A DNA stretch of 9,705 nt from Ascidiaceihabitans sp. (GTDB taxonomy: Bacteria > Pseudomonadota > Alphaproteobacteria > Rhodobacterales > Rhodobacteraceae). Shown piece after piece: positions 7,318 through 9,705 of this stretch; position 1 is the stretch's first letter, and each line of letters begins with the position of its first letter. The notes beneath the pieces were generated by a model, which was not told where the DNA came from, ran no database searches, and saw nothing but the letters and a program-made list of their open reading frames with translations. The stretch is taken from contig JALZUL010000039.1 of the NCBI GenBank assembly GCA_023301665.1, positions 1-9,705 on the forward strand. Reading direction: 5' to 3'. The translations under genes were made by a program, and so were the position numbers.

Positions 7318-8841
7318 TTAACGTTCGTAACGCTCAGCAAAACTCATCTGGATAAAGGCAGGGGTGTGGTCACCTAAACCAAGAACTTTTGGCCCACGGT
7401 CGTTGTTGTTACGATCGTTGTTGCGTCCACGTCCGCCACGTGAGCGGCCAGTGCGCTGCTCGGGTGCTGTTGTGGTCTCGGGCGCTGTTGTGGCCGTATC
7501 AGCCTTTGTAGGCGCTGCCTCAACCGCGACAGGAGCCTGTGCTTCTGCAACGGGTGTATCGGTCACTGTAGGGGCGGCCACGGCTTTAGGTTTGCGCGTG
7601 CGTGTCCGCGTGCGTTTGGGTTTATCTGTTTGAACTGGCGTTTCAGTAGACGCTTCTGTTGGCGCTACTTCCTTTATTACTGCCGCTTCTTTGGCCAAAG
7701 GATTTTCCAACCGCGGAATTTCCTTTTGTAGCAAACGCTCGATGTCTTCAAAATTCTTTTCATCACGTGGCACGCAGATCATAACGGCTTTGCCGTCACG
7801 GCCAGCTCGACCTGTACGACCAATGCGGTGAACATAGTCTTCAGCGTGGCTAGGAACGTCAAAGTTAAACACGTGGCTTACAGACGGCACATCCAACCCA
7901 CGGGCAGCAACGTCTGAAGCACATAAAAAGCGCAATTGGCCGCCACGGAACTGTTCAAGCGTTTTTGTACGTTGGGATTGGTCTAGATCGCCGTGGATAG
8001 GGGCCGCGTCATAACCGTATTTGTTCAAGGACTTAGAAACGATATCAACGTCAACCTTACGGTTGCAGAATATGATGGCGTTGGTGCACTTGTCGCCTTC
8101 TTGATCAATCAACTTGCGAAGGACTTTGCGCTTTTCCGTGGCTTCACGATCTTTACGTGAGCCTTTGAACATTAAAACGCCTTGCTCGATGTTCTCAGAA
8201 GCGGACGCTTGGCGCGCGACTTCGATACGTGCAGGGTTTGAAAGGAATGTGTTGGTGATACGCTCAATTTCAGGGGCCATCGTCGCCGAGAAGAACAGCG
8301 TTTGACGTGTGAAAGGTGTCAGGCCGAAAATGCGTTCGATGTCGGGAATGAATCCCATATCAAGCATACGGTCGGCTTCATCGACAACCATGACTTTCAC
8401 GTCGTTCAAGATCAATTTGCCACGTTCGAAATGGTCAAGCAAACGGCCTGGCGTGGCAATCAGCACATCGACACCTTTGTCGATGAGCATGTCTTGCTCT
8501 TTAAACGAAACGCCACCGATCAGCAGTGCTTTGGTCAGCTTGACGTGTTTGGCATAGGTGTCAAAGTTCTCGGCCACTTGTGCGGCCAATTCACGTGTTG
8601 GGCACAAAACCAAACTGCGTGGCATCCGTGCGCGGGCACGACCACGTGCCAACATGGTGATCAATGGGAGTGTAAAGCTTGCAGTCTTGCCGGTGCCTGT
8701 TTGGGCGATTCCTAAAACATCCCGCCCCTCAAGGGCTGCGGGAATAGCGCCGCCTTGAATCGGGGTCGGGCTTTCATAGCCCGCCTCGGCAATCGCTTTA
8801 AGTACCTTGGGGTTTAGGTTCAGGTCAGAAAATTTTGTCAT
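7318..8841 (-). CDS. RhlE-type DEAD-box ATP-dependent RNA helicase
   Basis: The 507-residue protein unwinds or remodels RNA using ATP; family members act in ribosome assembly, mRNA decay and cold adaptation. All core motifs are intact: Q-motif PTPIQ (25-29), Walker A AQTGTGKT (46-53), PTRELA (81-86), TPGR (130-133), DEAD (154-157), SAT (185-187), IIFCNRK (256-262), SDVAARGLD (309-317) and HRIGRTGR (338-345). From about residue 382 a low-complexity tail follows, with a Thr/Arg/Lys run near 407-419, an Ala/Pro/Thr-rich linker, an RGG-like block RSRGGRGR (466-473) and an Asn/Asp/Arg patch (474-483). It ends in an ordered-looking block, PKVLGLGDHTPAFI (484-497). The tail probably adds RNA or partner binding. 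The ATG at 8841 gives the expected N-terminus MTKFSDLNL, but the only Shine-Dalgarno-like bases (GGA, 8847-8849) lie in a hairpin. RhlE-like is the best subgroup by sequence feel; I give no symbol because subgroup assignment needs a tree. Confidence 0.93.
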   Translation of the reverse strand: MTKFSDLNLNPKVLKAIAEAGYESPTPIQGGAIPAALEGRDVLGIAQTGTGKTASFTLPLITMLARGRARARMPRSLVLCPTRELAAQVAENFDTYAKHVKLTKALLIGGVSFKEQDMLIDKGVDVLIATPGRLLDHFERGKLILNDVKVMVVDEADRMLDMGFIPDIERIFGLTPFTRQTLFFSATMAPEIERITNTFLSNPARIEVARQASASENIEQGVLMFKGSRKDREATEKRKVLRKLIDQEGDKCTNAIIFCNRKVDVDIVSKSLNKYGYDAAPIHGDLDQSQRTKTLEQFRGGQLRFLCASDVAARGLDVPSVSHVFNFDVPSHAEDYVHRIGRTGRAGRDGKAVMICVPRDEKNFEDIERLLQKEIPRLENPLAKEAAVIKEVAPTEASTETPVQTDKPKRTRTRTRKPKAVAAPTVTDTPVAEAQAPVAVEAAPTKADTATTAPETTTAPEQRTGRSRGGRGRNNDRNNNDRGPKVLGLGDHTPAFIQMSFAERYER

Positions 8842-8845
8842 GTAA

Positions 8846-8862
8846 GTCCGAATGTTACGGAC
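8846..8862 (-). promoter_or_regulatory. Hairpin over the ribosome-binding region of the helicase gene
   Basis: Read on the minus strand, GTCCG-TAACATT-CGGAC forms a five-base-pair stem with a seven-base loop, ending four bases before the ATG. The GGA in the 3' arm is the only Shine-Dalgarno-like sequence, five bases from the start codon, so the fold would mask it. It could instead be a DNA-level operator, or chance. Confidence 0.35.
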
Positions 8863-8922
8863 AATATCGTCGCCCGCGGCAGCAATCTGTGTCGGCCCTC
8901 ATGGCCCAAAGAGCGACTCTGT

Positions 8923-8932
8923 TGTCGCGACA
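8923..8932. promoter_or_regulatory. Ten-base perfect palindrome TGTCGCGACA near the predicted helicase transcription start
   Basis: TGTCGCGACA is its own reverse complement and lies just downstream of the predicted -10 box, where a repressor could block initiation. I do not recognise it as the site of a known alphaproteobacterial regulator. A 10-bp palindrome alone can arise by chance. Confidence 0.25.
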
Positions 8933-8940
8933 CTGCGCGG

Positions 8941-8969
8941 GGCATACCAAGAAGCGGCCCTCGGGTCAA
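8941..8969 (-). promoter_or_regulatory. Candidate sigma70-type promoter for the helicase gene
   Basis: On the minus strand TTGACC (8964-8969, five of six consensus bases) is followed after exactly 17 bases by TATGCC (8941-8946, three of six). This predicts a start near 8933 and an untranslated leader of about 90 bases. The boxes sit just after the stop of the upstream glycosyltransferase gene, so the helicase would have its own promoter. I see no convincing terminator for the glycosyltransferase gene, so read-through is also possible. Confidence 0.5.
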
Positions 8970-8973
8970 ACCG

Positions 8974-9705
8974 TCAGCTAAATTGCGGGAAATGACGCGC
9001 CAATTTTGCATCAAGGCCAAGATCGACATGACGTAGTAAATCATGCGCCTTTAGGCGTTTTTGCAGTTCAGGGCTGTCTTGTGCGACCTCGTCATAGAAA
9101 CGCCGCAGACCCGCTTCGCCCTCGGTCTCTTCCAACATGCGAAACAGATCATGTAAGGAAGAAGACCCTTTTTGAGCAGGAGGAAGATCAGCCCGATAAG
9201 AGCCTTTTTCCAGACGGTAGCGAAACGATGCCAACCAGTCTGCCCAAGGTTTTGCATGGCAGTGGGCGAGGGACATATCATCAAGTTCGACCTGATCTGG
9301 ATTCATGATGTCCTTTTGGAAAACGTTATGAATGCGCCAGCTTAGGTCGTTGATCCCTGTGCGGACGAACAGTTTTCCTGCTACATGGCTGAGGAAACCG
9401 CCCTTAATAAAAGCACCAAATTCTGGGTAAATATCCTGTACGATGGCATTGCGTTCAGAATTGGCAGGCACGAACCCCTTAAAGGTTCTTTCGTCACCAA
9501 CCAACTGCTCCATCGGGCGCAGGCGCGCGCATTGAGTTGTTGAGGAAAGGGCTGAAAGCTCTGCGTCAATAGGCTGTTTTGAAACAATAAACTCATCAAC
9601 GTCAATATGTGTGAGCCAATCCACTTCAGTTTTGCGGCGATACGCGTGGGTGGCGTTTTCACTTTGGCGAACCTGATGCTTTACTGGGCGTCTTCCAAGC
9701 GTTTT
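8974..9705 (-). CDS. Family 2-type glycosyltransferase, N-terminus beyond the window
   Basis: The frame is open from the window edge at 9705 to a TGA at 8974-8976 and gives the last 243 residues. The fragment contains WLTHIDVDEFI (30-40); the DVD at residues 35-37 fits the DxD motif that binds the metal and nucleotide-sugar in GT-A glycosyltransferases. Downstream, LAHCHAKPWADW (147-158) and FRYRLEKGSYR (161-171) match my memory of the glycosyl transferase family 2 group (Pfam Glyco_tranf_2_4 type) common in Rhodobacterales. These are thought to build surface polysaccharides; substrate and product cannot be told from the sequence. There is no membrane segment in the visible part, so it is probably cytoplasmic. 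An apparent start at 9624 (GTG) is internal: the frame continues upstream with fitting sequence (NATHAYRRKTEV). Confidence 0.8.
   Translation of the reverse strand, partial: KTLGRRPVKHQVRQSENATHAYRRKTEVDWLTHIDVDEFIVSKQPIDAELSALSSTTQCARLRPMEQLVGDERTFKGFVPANSERNAIVQDIYPEFGAFIKGGFLSHVAGKLFVRTGINDLSWRIHNVFQKDIMNPDQVELDDMSLAHCHAKPWADWLASFRYRLEKGSYRADLPPAQKGSSSLHDLFRMLEETEGEAGLRRFYDEVAQDSPELQKRLKAHDLLRHVDLGLDAKLARHFPQFS

Noticed and set aside
8302..8715. Plus-strand open frames opposite the helicase gene (for example 137 codons)
   Set aside because: They overlap intact helicase motifs on the other strand and show no recognisable protein family or start signal.

Overview
The window looks like chromosomal DNA of a marine alphaproteobacterium of the order Rhodobacterales (Roseobacter-type). 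Three things point there: the gene order nuoL-nuoM-nuoN-birA-coaX-rnj, an RNase J that starts with the conserved LIYLPLGGAGEIGMN block, and a helicase and glycosyltransferase of types common in that group. Base composition is close to 50% GC by eye, which is low for the group. I cannot name a genus.

Bases 1-3498 hold the distal end of the respiratory complex I (nuo) operon: the C-terminal part of NuoL, then complete NuoM and NuoN. These are the three antiporter-like, proton-pumping membrane subunits. nuoL and nuoM share one base (TAATG), and nuoM and nuoN are about 20 bases apart. Bases 3562-6772 carry three housekeeping genes in the same direction: a biotin-protein ligase without a DNA-binding domain (birA), type III pantothenate kinase (coaX) and ribonuclease J (rnj). 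They are so tightly spaced that they are probably one transcription unit, perhaps read through from nuo. A strong hairpin at 6781-6818 closes it.

From 6833 to the end everything is on the minus strand. First comes an isolated gene for a 102-residue exported protein. Its last 50 residues are almost entirely Lys, His, Phe and Tyr with no acidic residue, and they include two near-identical 11-residue repeats. Next is a near-perfect intrinsic terminator (7253-7289) for an RhlE-type DEAD-box RNA helicase (7318-8841) with a long, low-complexity basic tail. The helicase has an apparent promoter about 100 bases upstream, a 10-bp palindrome near the predicted transcription start, and a small hairpin over its only Shine-Dalgarno-like bases. 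The window ends inside a family 2-type glycosyltransferase gene (8974-9705, N-terminus missing).

Most of the window is ordinary core genome. The items most worth a second look are the small Lys/His/aromatic-rich exported protein and the helicase leader. I see no mobile element, CRISPR array, tRNA, rRNA or clearly novel multi-gene system.
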